Shown here: positions 17,247-24,824 of the stretch, piece after piece
How the letters are laid out: every line of letters starts with the position of its first letter
Numbering within the stretch: the first letter of the stretch is position 1
Assembly (NCBI RefSeq): GCF_947489365.1
Contig: NZ_CANLDB010000002.1
Span: 186,001 to 250,000 of the forward strand
DNA length: 64,000 nucleotides
Direction of reading: 5' to 3'
DNA from: an uncultured Nocardioides sp.
Lineage (GTDB): Bacteria > Actinomycetota > Actinomycetes > Propionibacteriales > Nocardioidaceae
Translations under genes and position numbers: made by a program
The notes under the pieces: model-generated
What the model saw: the letters and a program-made list of their open reading frames with translations, nothing else
What the model was told of the DNA's origin: nothing
The model's database searches: none

Positions 17247-19369
17247 CCGGCTGCTCCGGTCGTCCGGGGCCGGGGCGGCAGGATCGAGCCGTCCTCGGCG
17301 AAGGTGGGCAGGGCGTCGGGGGCCACGACCCCGGGGATCGCGGCGTCGCCGGGGTCGGCGGTCTCGCCGTCGACGCCGTACAGCGACTCCCAGATCTTGC
17401 GGATCGCCGGGCCCGAGGTGCCGGAGCCGGTGCCGCCCTGGCTGACCATCATCACGACGACGTAGTCGTCGGAGTACGACGCGACCCACGAGGTCGACTG
17501 CTTGCCGTAGACCTCCGCGGAGCCGGTCTTCGAGCGGATCGGGACCTGGTCGAGCGGGAAGCCGCCCATGCGCCAGGCCATCGTGCCGACGGAGGTGACG
17601 TTGCCGAGCGCGGCGTCGATGTAGGACTGGTACTCGGCGGGCATCCGGACGGTGCCGTTCTGCCGCGGCTCGATCTCCCGGACGACGCGACCGCCCGGCG
17701 AGACGATCGCCTTGCCGACCCGCGGGGCCATGAGGCGCCCGCCGTTGGCGATGGCGCCGTACGCGCGGGCGAGCTGGAGCGGGGTGACGACGGTGTCGCC
17801 CTGTCCGATGGAGAAGTTCACGGCGTCGCCGGCGCGGTACCAGGAGCCCTCGACGCAGAACTCGCGGGCGAAGCGGTGCAGGAAGTCCTCGCCGGGCTCC
17901 TGGCCGATCTCGCAGTAGTAGTCCTTCTGCGCGCGGTAGTACTCGCGCTTCCACTCGCGGTCGGCGATCCGGCCGGTGGCCTCGCCCGGGACGTCGATGC
18001 CGGTGCGGCGGCCGAAGCCGAACTCCTGGGCCTCGTCGACGAGGGGGTCGGGGGCGTCGACATCGGTCGGGTCGGAGCCCAGCCGGTTCCAGAAGTCGTA
18101 GCCGATCCGGTAGAAGAACGTGTTGCAGGAGACCTCGAGCGCCTTGTCGAAGCCGATGTAGCCGTAGGCGCCGGACTCGTAGTTGTTGAACGCCCGGTTG
18201 CCGACGGCGAACGAGCTCGAGCAGTCGAGCCGGGTGTCGGTGGAGTAGCCGTTGCGCAGGGCCCCGAGGGTCATGAACGGCTTCCACGTCGAGCCGGGCG
18301 CGAACTGGCCCTGCGTCGCCCGGGACAGCAGCGGCGTGCCGGCGTCCTCGGAGTAGAGGCGGTCGAGCTGGCTGGTGCTGATGCCGCCGGTCCACACGTC
18401 GGGGTCGTACGTCGGCTGGCTGGCCATCGCGACCACGCGACCGGTGTCGGCCTCGAGGACGACGGCCGCGCCGGCGTCGGCGACGTAGGGCACGCCGGTG
18501 ACCTCGTCGACGGTGCCGCGGGCGGTCTCGATGGTCTGCGCGAGCTGGCGCTCCACGACCCCCTGGACGCGGGCGTCGATCGAGGTGACGAGGGTGTCGC
18601 CGGGGCGGGCCCGGTCCTGCCCGCCGGCGCCCAGGACGCGGCCCATCGAGTCGACCGCGACCCGGCGGTAGCCGGGCATCCCCCGCAACCAGGCGTCGTA
18701 CTGCTTCTCGACGCCGGCGCGGCCGACCGACGAGGCACCGTTGACGGACCGGTCCTCGGCCTCCTCGGCGTCGTCGAGCTCGTCCTCGGTGACCGGGCTC
18801 AGGTAGCCGAGGAGATGGGCGGCGTTGACGCCGTACGGCTGGGGGTAGGCGCGGAGCCGCTGCTTCTCGACCAGCACCGACGGGTAGTCCTCGGCCTGCT
18901 CCTTGAGCGACAGCGCGGTGCCGGGCTCGAGGTCGGTGGCGATCGGCACCGGCTGGTACGGCGACCCGTTCCAGCAGGTCCCCTCCACCGAGCCGGGGTC
19001 GCCGCAGTCCAGCAGCGTCGCGCGGATCTGCTTCAGCGGGACGTCGACGGCCTCGGAGACCCGCTCCAGCAGGCGCTCCTGCTGCGAGCCGGTCATGCGC
19101 TCCAGCAGGGACCGGTCGACGGAGGTGGTCCAGGAGGTGCGGTTGGCGACCAGCGGGCGGCCCTGGGCGTCGACGATGAGGCCCCGCGGGGGCTGCACGA
19201 CGACCTCGCGGACGGACTGGGAGGCGGCGCGCGCCTGGTACTCCTCGCCGTCGAGCACCTGCAGGTAGTACAGGCGCGCTAGGAGCGTCGCGAACAGCGA
19301 GAAGACCAGCGCCTGGACGACGACCAGCCGCAGCCGGCTGCGTCGCGAGGCGCCCGCGGTGCGGCTCAC
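17243..19369 (-). CDS. mrdA: Penicillin-binding protein 2, class B transpeptidase
   Basis: 708 residues. Short cytoplasmic N-terminus, one transmembrane anchor (about 12-33), PBP dimerisation domain, then transpeptidase domain with the active-site serine in STWK (about 361-364), SCN (about 409) and KTGS (about 611). It crosslinks peptidoglycan in the elongation complex with RodA. Two cysteines in the dimerisation region (LLDCGDPGSVEGTCWNG) could form a disulfide outside the membrane. GTG or ATG at 19367-19369 overlaps the mreD stop; operon partner RodA follows with a 4-base overlap. Confidence 0.96.
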   Translation of the reverse strand: MSRTAGASRRSRLRLVVVQALVFSLFATLLARLYYLQVLDGEEYQARAASQSVREVVVQPPRGLIVDAQGRPLVANRTSWTTSVDRSLLERMTGSQQERLLERVSEAVDVPLKQIRATLLDCGDPGSVEGTCWNGSPYQPVPIATDLEPGTALSLKEQAEDYPSVLVEKQRLRAYPQPYGVNAAHLLGYLSPVTEDELDDAEEAEDRSVNGASSVGRAGVEKQYDAWLRGMPGYRRVAVDSMGRVLGAGGQDRARPGDTLVTSIDARVQGVVERQLAQTIETARGTVDEVTGVPYVADAGAAVVLEADTGRVVAMASQPTYDPDVWTGGISTSQLDRLYSEDAGTPLLSRATQGQFAPGSTWKPFMTLGALRNGYSTDTRLDCSSSFAVGNRAFNNYESGAYGYIGFDKALEVSCNTFFYRIGYDFWNRLGSDPTDVDAPDPLVDEAQEFGFGRRTGIDVPGEATGRIADREWKREYYRAQKDYYCEIGQEPGEDFLHRFAREFCVEGSWYRAGDAVNFSIGQGDTVVTPLQLARAYGAIANGGRLMAPRVGKAIVSPGGRVVREIEPRQNGTVRMPAEYQSYIDAALGNVTSVGTMAWRMGGFPLDQVPIRSKTGSAEVYGKQSTSWVASYSDDYVVVMMVSQGGTGSGTSGPAIRKIWESLYGVDGETADPGDAAIPGVVAPDALPTFAEDGSILPPRPRTTGAAG

Positions 19370-19944
19370 CGCGCCGCCCGCGCGTCCGCGCGGGCCTCGG
19401 GTCGTGGGTCCCGCCGCACGGTCGACCGACCGCGCTCGGTCTCGAGGCGACGCATCAGCGCCAGCACGACGGGCAGGACGAACGGGGTCGCCACGACGTC
19501 GTACACGAGCGCGGTGACGATGACGACGAGCGTGTCGCGCACCCCCATCGCGGGGTCGGACAGCAGCATCCCGGTGAACGCGAAGACGGAGGCGCCGACG
19601 AAGGACGCGGCGGCGACGGTCAGGACGACGGAGCCCGCCGAGGGCTTGGACTCGGGGCCGCTCTGGGCGCGGAGGCGACCCACCAGCCAGCCCACCACGA
19701 CCAGCGCGAGGGCCCAGCGGCCGGCGACGTGGTCGGCGGGCGGGGCGAGGTCCAGGGCGACGCCGGCGACGAAGCCGAGGACGGCGCCGAACTCCGGTCC
19801 GCGGACCAGCGCCGCGCCGACGACGACCAGCAGGCAGAGGTTGGGGACGACGCCGTTCCAGGACAGGTGCGACATCACGCTGACCTGCAGCAGCAGCGCC
19901 ACGGTCACGAGGACGACCGCGACCAGCGCGCGCAGGGCGCTCAT
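19366..19944 (-). CDS. mreD: Rod shape-determining protein MreD
   Basis: 192-residue membrane protein with about five hydrophobic helices. Assigned by SHLSWNGVVPNLCLLVVVGAAL near the start and GFVAGVALDLAPP in the middle, typical of actinobacterial MreD, and by its position between mreC and mrdA. It links cytoplasmic MreB with the elongation enzymes. A basic tail after residue 165 is predicted cytoplasmic. Overlaps mrdA by four bases and begins 7 bp after mreC. Confidence 0.9.
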   Translation of the reverse strand: MSALRALVAVVLVTVALLLQVSVMSHLSWNGVVPNLCLLVVVGAALVRGPEFGAVLGFVAGVALDLAPPADHVAGRWALALVVVGWLVGRLRAQSGPESKPSAGSVVLTVAAASFVGASVFAFTGMLLSDPAMGVRDTLVVIVTALVYDVVATPFVLPVVLALMRRLETERGRSTVRRDPRPEARADARAAR

Positions 19945-19951
19945 CGGACGC

Positions 19952-20911
19952 TCACCGGATGCTCCCGTCGGCCTCGAGGACGCCGCGGTCGCTACGGGTG
20001 CCCGAGGGCACGGCCACCCCGACGAGGTCGAGGGAGCTGAAGTCGACGAAGGGCTCGATCACCGCGAGCTTCGCGGTCTCCCGCGGGCTGCTCCACACCT
20101 GCGAGACGGTGCCGATCGGGACGCCCGGCACGTACGGCGCGCCGCCGTCGCTGCCCCACGTGACGACGGTGTCGCCCTCGTCGGGGGCGACGGTGCCGTC
20201 GACCAGGTCGAGGGTCAGCTCGCCGGCGTCCTCGATGGAGCCGCGACCGCGCAGGAAGCCGATCTCCATGCTGTCGCCGAGGCGGCCGCCGACCACCGAC
20301 TCGGGGTCCATGACCAGCAGCACGGTCGCCGTCGTCCGGGTGGTGCGCAGGACGCGACCGACGAGGCCGTCGTTGTCGAGGACCGTCATGTCAGGGGTGA
20401 TGCCCGCCTGGGAGCCGGCGTCGATGGTGACCGTGCGGGAGAAGGACTGCATCGGCCCCATGCCGACGACGCGGGCGGGGACCAGGGTGAACCCGCCCTC
20501 CTCGGCCGCGGTGGTGAGGCCGTCGAGCTCGGCGAGACGGTTGCGGTCGAGGCCGGACGTCGCCTGCTCGCTGCGCAGTCGGGAGTTCTCGGCCTCCAGC
20601 GTCGAGACCTCGCGACGCAGGGAGTCCTGGGTGCGCAGCCACGACGGAACGGCGGCGAAGGGCCGCACCAGGCCGGCGGCGCCGGCCTGCATCGGGCCGA
20701 GGGCCTCGCCCACGACGGACCGGCCGGCCTCGACGGGCCCGTCGTCGGTCTGCTGGTCGAGGGTGATGAGGCTGACGCTGCCGAGCAGCAGGGCGACGAG
20801 CAGCGCGCGGGAGGGCCGGCCGCCCTCGAGACGCTCGAGGCCGCGCCAGCGCTTCTCCCGGCCACGGGACGGACGGGCGGGCCGGGTGTGGCCCTGACGG
20901 GGCGAGGTCAT
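19952..20911 (-). CDS. mreC: Rod shape-determining protein MreC
   Basis: 319 residues. A basic N-terminus, one transmembrane helix (about 38-55), a coiled coil (about 85-120: DSLRREVSTLEAENSRLRSEQ region) and a periplasm-side beta domain with RVVGMGP, DNDGLVGRV and GDTVVTWGSDG motifs. It scaffolds PBP2-RodA on the outer face of the membrane. Start ATG 20909-20911 overlaps the mreB stop (ATGA), which fixes the start; longer frames upstream are inside mreB. Confidence 0.95.
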   Translation of the reverse strand: MTSPRQGHTRPARPSRGREKRWRGLERLEGGRPSRALLVALLLGSVSLITLDQQTDDGPVEAGRSVVGEALGPMQAGAAGLVRPFAAVPSWLRTQDSLRREVSTLEAENSRLRSEQATSGLDRNRLAELDGLTTAAEEGGFTLVPARVVGMGPMQSFSRTVTIDAGSQAGITPDMTVLDNDGLVGRVLRTTRTTATVLLVMDPESVVGGRLGDSMEIGFLRGRGSIEDAGELTLDLVDGTVAPDEGDTVVTWGSDGGAPYVPGVPIGTVSQVWSSPRETAKLAVIEPFVDFSSLDLVGVAVPSGTRSDRGVLEADGSIR

Positions 20912-21939
20912 CCGAACCGCCGCGGCTCGGAGACCAGGACCTGCTGCAGCGCCTCGAACTCCTCCACGCAGCGGCCGGCGCCGAGCGCCACCGAGGTGAG
21001 GGGGTCCTCGGCGACGTGGACGGGCATGCCGGTCTCGTGGCGCAGCCGCTCGTCGAGGCCGCGGAGCAGCGCTCCGCCGCCCGTGAGCACGATGCCGCGG
21101 TCCATGATGTCGCCGGCCAGCTCGGGCGGCGTGGAGTCCAGCGTCGCGCGGACGGCGTCCACGATGTCGGAGAGCGGCTCCTCCATGGCCTGACGGACCT
21201 CGGCGGAGGACACGGTGACCGTCCTCGGCAGGCCGGAGACCATGTCGCGGCCGCGGATCTCGGCCTCCGGCTCGGCGGGGAGCGGGAAGGCCGAGCCCAG
21301 GGTGGTCTTGATCTCCTCGGCGGTGCGCTCGCCCAGCAGGAGCGAGTACTCCTTCTTCATCCACGCGATCACGGCGGCGTCGAGGTCGTCGCCGGCGGTG
21401 CGGACCGAGATGGACGTGACGATGCCGCCGAGCGAGATGACGGCGACCTCGGTGGTCCCGCCGCCGACGTCCACGACCATGTTGCCGGTGGCCTCGTGGA
21501 CGGGCAGCCCGGCGCCGATCGCGGCGGCCATGGGCTCCTCGACGATGTAGACCCGGCGGGCGCCGGCCTGGTAGCCGGCCTCCTTGACGGCCCGCTGCTC
21601 GACGGCGGTGATGCCGCTGGGGACGCAGACGACCATCCGTGGCTTCGCGAAGTAGCGACGGCGGTGCACCTGCTGGATGAAGTAGCGCAGCATCTGCTCG
21701 GTCGCCTCGAAGTCGGCGATGACGCCGTCCTTGAGGGGGCGGATGGCGGCGATGTTGTCCGGCGTACGGCCGATCATGCGCTTGGCCTCGTGGCCGACGG
21801 CGAGGATCTCGCCGGTGGTGTCGTTGAGCGCGACGACGCTCGGCTCGTCGAGCAGCACGCCCTTGCCGCGGACGTAGACCAGCGTGTTGGCGGTCCCGAG
21901 GTCCACGGCCATGTCCCGGCCGATGAAGCTGTTCGGCAT
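20908..21939 (-). CDS. mreB: MreB, bacterial actin
   Basis: 343-residue actin-family ATPase that forms membrane-bound filaments guiding rod-shaped growth. Nucleotide motifs: DLGTANTLVYV (phosphate 1, about 12-22), MVVDVGGGTTEVAVIS (phosphate 2) and GIVLTGGGALLRGL (adenosine). Start ATG 21937-21939 (MPNSFIGRDMA) gives the standard length and follows a GCGAGG weak ribosome-binding site. First gene of a five-gene operon with overlapping junctions; the promoter and a leader hairpin lie at 21977-22010. Confidence 0.97.
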   Translation of the reverse strand: MPNSFIGRDMAVDLGTANTLVYVRGKGVLLDEPSVVALNDTTGEILAVGHEAKRMIGRTPDNIAAIRPLKDGVIADFEATEQMLRYFIQQVHRRRYFAKPRMVVCVPSGITAVEQRAVKEAGYQAGARRVYIVEEPMAAAIGAGLPVHEATGNMVVDVGGGTTEVAVISLGGIVTSISVRTAGDDLDAAVIAWMKKEYSLLLGERTAEEIKTTLGSAFPLPAEPEAEIRGRDMVSGLPRTVTVSSAEVRQAMEEPLSDIVDAVRATLDSTPPELAGDIMDRGIVLTGGGALLRGLDERLRHETGMPVHVAEDPLTSVALGAGRCVEEFEALQQVLVSEPRRFG

Positions 21940-21976
21940 GTTCTGGCTGCCTCGCAGGGTGCAGGAGTGGGGAAGT

Positions 21977-21998
21977 CGGACCCGCGCGCACGGGTCCG
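21977..21998 (-). promoter_or_regulatory. Hairpin in the mreB leader
   Basis: Perfect 8-bp inverted repeat CGGACCCG / CGGGTCCG around a six-base loop, starting right at the predicted transcription start of mreB and about 40 bases before its start codon. Like the rplU leader hairpin, it would cap the 5' end of the mRNA. Confidence 0.45.
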
Positions 21999-22004
21999 CT
22001 CCTG

Positions 22005-22010
22005 ACAGTA
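22005..22010 (-). promoter_or_regulatory. Candidate -10 TACTGT of the mre operon
   Basis: TACTGT on the minus strand about 65 bp upstream of the mreB ATG. No convincing -35 hexamer is visible at the right distance. Confidence 0.4.
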
Positions 22011-22184
22011 GGAACGCGGGGCTGCCGGGCCCGGGAGGCGCGCCGGGAGGCTGCAGGTCCGCGCGAGGAACGAGCGAGGACCGTGGCAGCCGAAGGTCGA
22101 CGAGCCCGCGCGACCGAGGAACGAGGTCGCGACCGGGCGTCTCGAGACCCGGTGAGCCGGACATCGGCCGCCAGCACCGACCGA

Positions 22185-22290
22185 AGGTCGGGGTGCTCCG
22201 AGCGCTAGCGAGGAGCCACGAGACCCGGCGGGGCGAGTGACGGCCCCGACCACGACGGAGGTCGAGGTGCCCCGAGCCCGGAGCCGCGTC
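22185..22290. repeat. Intergenic repeat, 42-bp family (mreB-ndk spacer)
   Basis: Bases 22185-22226 are nearly identical (about 38 of 42) to 30925-30966, and a truncated copy runs from about 22257 to 22284. The unit starts AGGTCG(A/G)GGTGCTCCGAGC and ends GAGCCACGAGACCC. The rest of the 354-bp spacer (21940-22293) holds the mreB promoter and AGGTCG/GAGG-rich degenerate copies; no gene was seen. Confidence 0.65.
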
Positions 22291-22293
22291 AGC

Positions 22294-22701
22294 TCACAGG
22301 CTGGGGAACCACAGCCCGATCTCGCGCTCGGCGGACTCCGGGGAGTCGGAGCCGTGGACGAGGTTCTCGCGGTTCGACAGCGAGAGGTCGCCGCGGATGG
22401 TGCCGGGCGCGGCCTTGCGGCCGTCGGTGGCGCCGTTGAGGGCGCGGACGACCTCGATCGCCTCGTCGCCCTCGACGACCATCGCCACGAGCGGGCCGGA
22501 GGTGACGAAGTCGCGCAGCGGCGGGTAGAAGTCGCGCTCGACGTGCTCGGCGTAGTGGCGGTCGGCCTGGTCGGCGTCGATGGTGCGGAGCTCCATCGCG
22601 ACGAGGGAGAGGCCCTTGGCCTCGAAGCGCGACAGCACCTCCCCCACCAGGCCGCGACGCACGGTGTCGGGCTTGAGCAGGACGAGGGTGCGCTGCGACA
22701 T
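22294..22701 (-). CDS. ndk: Nucleoside diphosphate kinase
   Basis: 135 residues, standard length. Transfers phosphate between nucleoside tri- and diphosphates through a phospho-histidine; the active His is H116 in NLVHGSDS. RTLVLLKPDTVRRGLVGE at the N-terminus and the GDLS motif complete the family pattern. Start ATG 22699-22701 has TAGGGT seven bases upstream and no Shine-Dalgarno, so it is probably leaderless. Divergent from the Gfo/Idh/MocA-like gene with 46 bp between starts. Position after mreB is conserved in actinobacteria. Confidence 0.97.
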   Translation of the reverse strand: MSQRTLVLLKPDTVRRGLVGEVLSRFEAKGLSLVAMELRTIDADQADRHYAEHVERDFYPPLRDFVTSGPLVAMVVEGDEAIEVVRALNGATDGRKAAPGTIRGDLSLSNRENLVHGSDSPESAEREIGLWFPSL

Positions 22702-22708
22702 GCGCCGC

Positions 22709-22714
22709 ACCCTA
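22709..22714 (-). promoter_or_regulatory. -10 element TAGGGT of ndk
   Basis: Seven bases before the ATG. The facing gene at 22748 has GATGAT six bases before its ATG, so two leaderless promoters lie back to back in 46 bp. Confidence 0.55.
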
Positions 22715-22747
22715 TCGCCGTGCCCGGAGCCGGGTGATGATGACCCG

Positions 22748-23569
22748 ATGGGGGTCACCGAGCCGACGCACGTCACCGATCTCCCGGACGTCACGGTGGC
22801 CGTGGTCGGCGACGGGCCGCGGACGCCGGGTCTCGTCGACGCCCTGCTGTCCGCGGTCCCGGGCGTGTGGCTGCCCCAGCCCGCGCGGGCTGTGCTGCCC
22901 GAGGACCTGCAGGGGGTGGACGGCGTCCTGGTCGGCGACGGCGTCGACGCGACCGAGGTGGCCGTCACCGCGCTCCGTTCGGGTCTCCCGGTCCTGGTGG
23001 CCGAGCCCCCGACGGACCCCCGGGCGGCGGAGACCCTCCTCCGCGCCGACCGGGAGGCCGAGCACACGACCGGGCGCTCGCTGGTGCAGGTGGGCTTCGC
23101 CCGCCGTCACGACCCGCGGTTCCGTGAGCTGCGGGGCCACGCCGCCGGGGGCGCCCTCGGCCGCCTGCGTCTGGTCCGCGGCGTCGAACCGTGCCGCGAC
23201 CCGGACGGGGGCCTCGTGCACGCGCTCGACACCGTCGCGTGGCTGGTGGGTCGGCCGGTCACGGTCGCCGGCACGGAGGGCGGGGACGACGTCCTGCTGG
23301 TGTCCGCGCGGACCGAGGACGGCCCGGTCGTGGACCTCGAGCTGCGGCGGGGGCCGGGCGACCCGACCGACGTGCGGTGGGAGGTGCACGGCAGCGAGGG
23401 CTCGGCCGAGGTGGTGACCACGACCGACCACCTGGCGGAGGCCCACCGGATCCTCCTGACCGCGTGGGTGCGGTCGGTCAGCTCCGGGGTGCCGGGCGGC
23501 GCAAGGTCCGCCGACGGGTGCGCGGCCGCTCTGGGCGTCGCCGCCGCACGCGCGTCTCGCGTACAGTGA
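22748..23569 (+). CDS. Gfo/Idh/MocA-like protein, copy 1
   Basis: 273 residues. The middle block LVQVGFARRHDPRFRELR and HALDTVAWLVG match the inositol 2-dehydrogenase-like part of Gfo/Idh/MocA oxidoreductases, but the protein is about 60-70 residues short of the usual 335-345. The N-terminal Rossmann glycine motif is eroded (VVGDGPRTPG), and the usual E-K-P with the catalytic lysine reads E-P-P. Activity is therefore doubtful. It is clearly paralogous to the next gene (same RRHDP and LTAWVRSV landmarks). Start ATG 22748 follows GATGAT by six bases (leaderless pattern). Role unknown; substrate not predictable. Confidence 0.72.
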   Translation: MGVTEPTHVTDLPDVTVAVVGDGPRTPGLVDALLSAVPGVWLPQPARAVLPEDLQGVDGVLVGDGVDATEVAVTALRSGLPVLVAEPPTDPRAAETLLRADREAEHTTGRSLVQVGFARRHDPRFRELRGHAAGGALGRLRLVRGVEPCRDPDGGLVHALDTVAWLVGRPVTVAGTEGGDDVLLVSARTEDGPVVDLELRRGPGDPTDVRWEVHGSEGSAEVVTTTDHLAEAHRILLTAWVRSVSSGVPGGARSADGCAAALGVAAARASRVQ

Positions 23570-23576
23570 ACACTGT
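23563..23576. promoter_or_regulatory. Palindrome ACAGTGAACACTGT, candidate operator
   Basis: Perfect 14-bp inverted repeat spanning the stop codon of the first Gfo/Idh/MocA-like gene and ending 30 bp before the start of the second. The overlapping GAACACTGTTC is also symmetric. Both size and symmetry fit a repressor operator (LacI, GntR or TetR type) controlling the second gene. The regulator is not encoded nearby. Confidence 0.45.
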
Positions 23577-23606
23577 TCGCTGAGTCGAGGTCCCGGGGGG
23601 ACGTTG

Positions 23607-24635
23607 ATGCCCGTGACCGCCCTGAGTGGCACCGATGCCCTCTTCACCGGCGGCGTCACGGACCCCCGCGACGGGCCGGCTGCTCCCCTCCGTGTCGGCG
23701 TGCTCGGCGCGGCCGCGGGCGGCGTCCCGCACCTGCGGGCCCTCGCGGGCGGCGTACCCGGCGCCCGCGTCGTGCTCGTGCAGGACGACGGCGACCAGCG
23801 GCGTCTGGCGGAGCTGGCCGAGCACGCCGGCGCGACCGTCGCCCGTCATCCGAACGAGGTCGTGGCCGCCGACCTGGACGCGGTCGTGGTGGCTGGCACG
23901 GACCCCGTGCCGGTGCTGTTCGCCTGCCTCGAGCGCGGGTTGCCGGCGTACGTCGAGCCCCGGCGGTTGCTCGACCCCGACGACGTCCGCGCCCTGGTGA
24001 GCCTGGAGGAGGCCCTGGGGCGTCGTCTCGTGCAGGTCGGGCTGACCCGGCGCCACGACCCCGCCCACCTGGCGCTGCGCCGCTCACTCGTCGACGGGGA
24101 CGTCGGCCGCGTGCGGCTCGTGCGGTCCGTGGAGCGGAGCCAGGGCCTGCGGTCGGGGCTCCTGCCCGCGCTCGACGCCCTGGCCTGGCTGCTCGGCCTG
24201 CCGCCGACGTCGGTGCGCCTGACCTCCGAGGAGCCGACCCTCGTCACCGTCCGCGTGGGCGCGACCCTCGCCCGGGTCGAGGTGGACGACCACGCGCCGG
24301 GCGGTCACGAGATCCGCTGCGAGGTACTGGGCTCGGACGGCGTCACCACCCTCGGGGCGCCGCCGGCCGTGCGGGTCCTCGCCCGCGGGTCGGCCTCGGT
24401 GGGCCTCCCGGCCGACGCGACCGCCCGCTTCGCCGACGCCACCCGCATCGGCCTGACGGCGTGGGTCCGCTCGGTGCGCACCGGACGCGCGCTCGGCGCG
24501 AGCGCCTGGGACTGGCACGTCGCCACCACCGCGGCCGCCGCCGTGGCGGCGTCCCGCCTCGAGGACCGCGAGGTCCCCGTCGACCCCGGCCCCCGCCCCG
24601 GCCTGTACGACCCCGTCCCCCACCGCGCCCTGTAG
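23607..24635 (+). CDS. Gfo/Idh/MocA-like protein, copy 2
   Basis: 342 residues, full family length. N-terminal Rossmann motif GVLGAAAGGVPHLRAL (about 31-47); VQVGLTRRHDPAHLALRR (about 136-153) resembles inositol 2-dehydrogenase. The E-K-P motif is replaced by E-P-R (YVEPRRL), and the expected His/Asp helix reads PALDALAWLLG with the leading His lost. It may bind a dinucleotide without catalysing dehydrogenation, or be a divergent enzyme. ATG 23607 is preferred over the TTG one codon upstream because a GGGGGGAC purine run precedes it. Tandem with copy 1, 37 bp apart; a palindromic candidate operator lies between them. Confidence 0.72.
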   Translation: MPVTALSGTDALFTGGVTDPRDGPAAPLRVGVLGAAAGGVPHLRALAGGVPGARVVLVQDDGDQRRLAELAEHAGATVARHPNEVVAADLDAVVVAGTDPVPVLFACLERGLPAYVEPRRLLDPDDVRALVSLEEALGRRLVQVGLTRRHDPAHLALRRSLVDGDVGRVRLVRSVERSQGLRSGLLPALDALAWLLGLPPTSVRLTSEEPTLVTVRVGATLARVEVDDHAPGGHEIRCEVLGSDGVTTLGAPPAVRVLARGSASVGLPADATARFADATRIGLTAWVRSVRTGRALGASAWDWHVATTAAAAVAASRLEDREVPVDPGPRPGLYDPVPHRAL

Positions 24636-24636
24636 G

Positions 24637-24815
24637 CCGAGTCGGCACGTCTGCGCACCCCACAGGCCTCGAGTCGGCACGTCTGCGCACCTCATAGACC
24701 TCGAGTCGGCACGTTTACGCACCCCCGGCTGCGCAGATCTGCCGACTCGACGACGTACGGCTGCGCAGATCTGCCGACTCGACGCCGTACAGCTGCGCAG
24801 ACGTGCCGACTCGGC
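24637..24815. repeat. Array of three direct and three inverted units between convergent genes
   Basis: Three forward units built on GAGTCGGCACGTCTGCGCA begin at about 24637, 24670 and 24702. Three reverse-complement units (TGCGCAG(A/C)..GCCGACTC) begin at about 24729, 24761 and 24793. Spacers are about 10-13 bp. The first forward pairs with the last reverse unit, so the whole 180 bp can fold into nested stems. It fills the spacer between the second Gfo/Idh/MocA-like gene and the convergent surface-protein gene; probably a bidirectional terminator and/or REP-like element. Confidence 0.85.
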
Positions 24816-24824
24816 GGTGGGGGG

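Noticed and set aside
23604..23606. TTG start for the second Gfo/Idh/MocA-like gene
   Set aside because: ATG follows immediately with better spacing to the purine run.
24084..24722. Small minus-strand frames running through the repeat array
   Set aside because: Repetitive RRRADS-type peptides produced by the array and the antisense of the paralogue gene.
24637..24815. CRISPR array
   Set aside because: Only three units per orientation, half of them inverted, with 10-13-bp spacers similar to one another and no cas genes.
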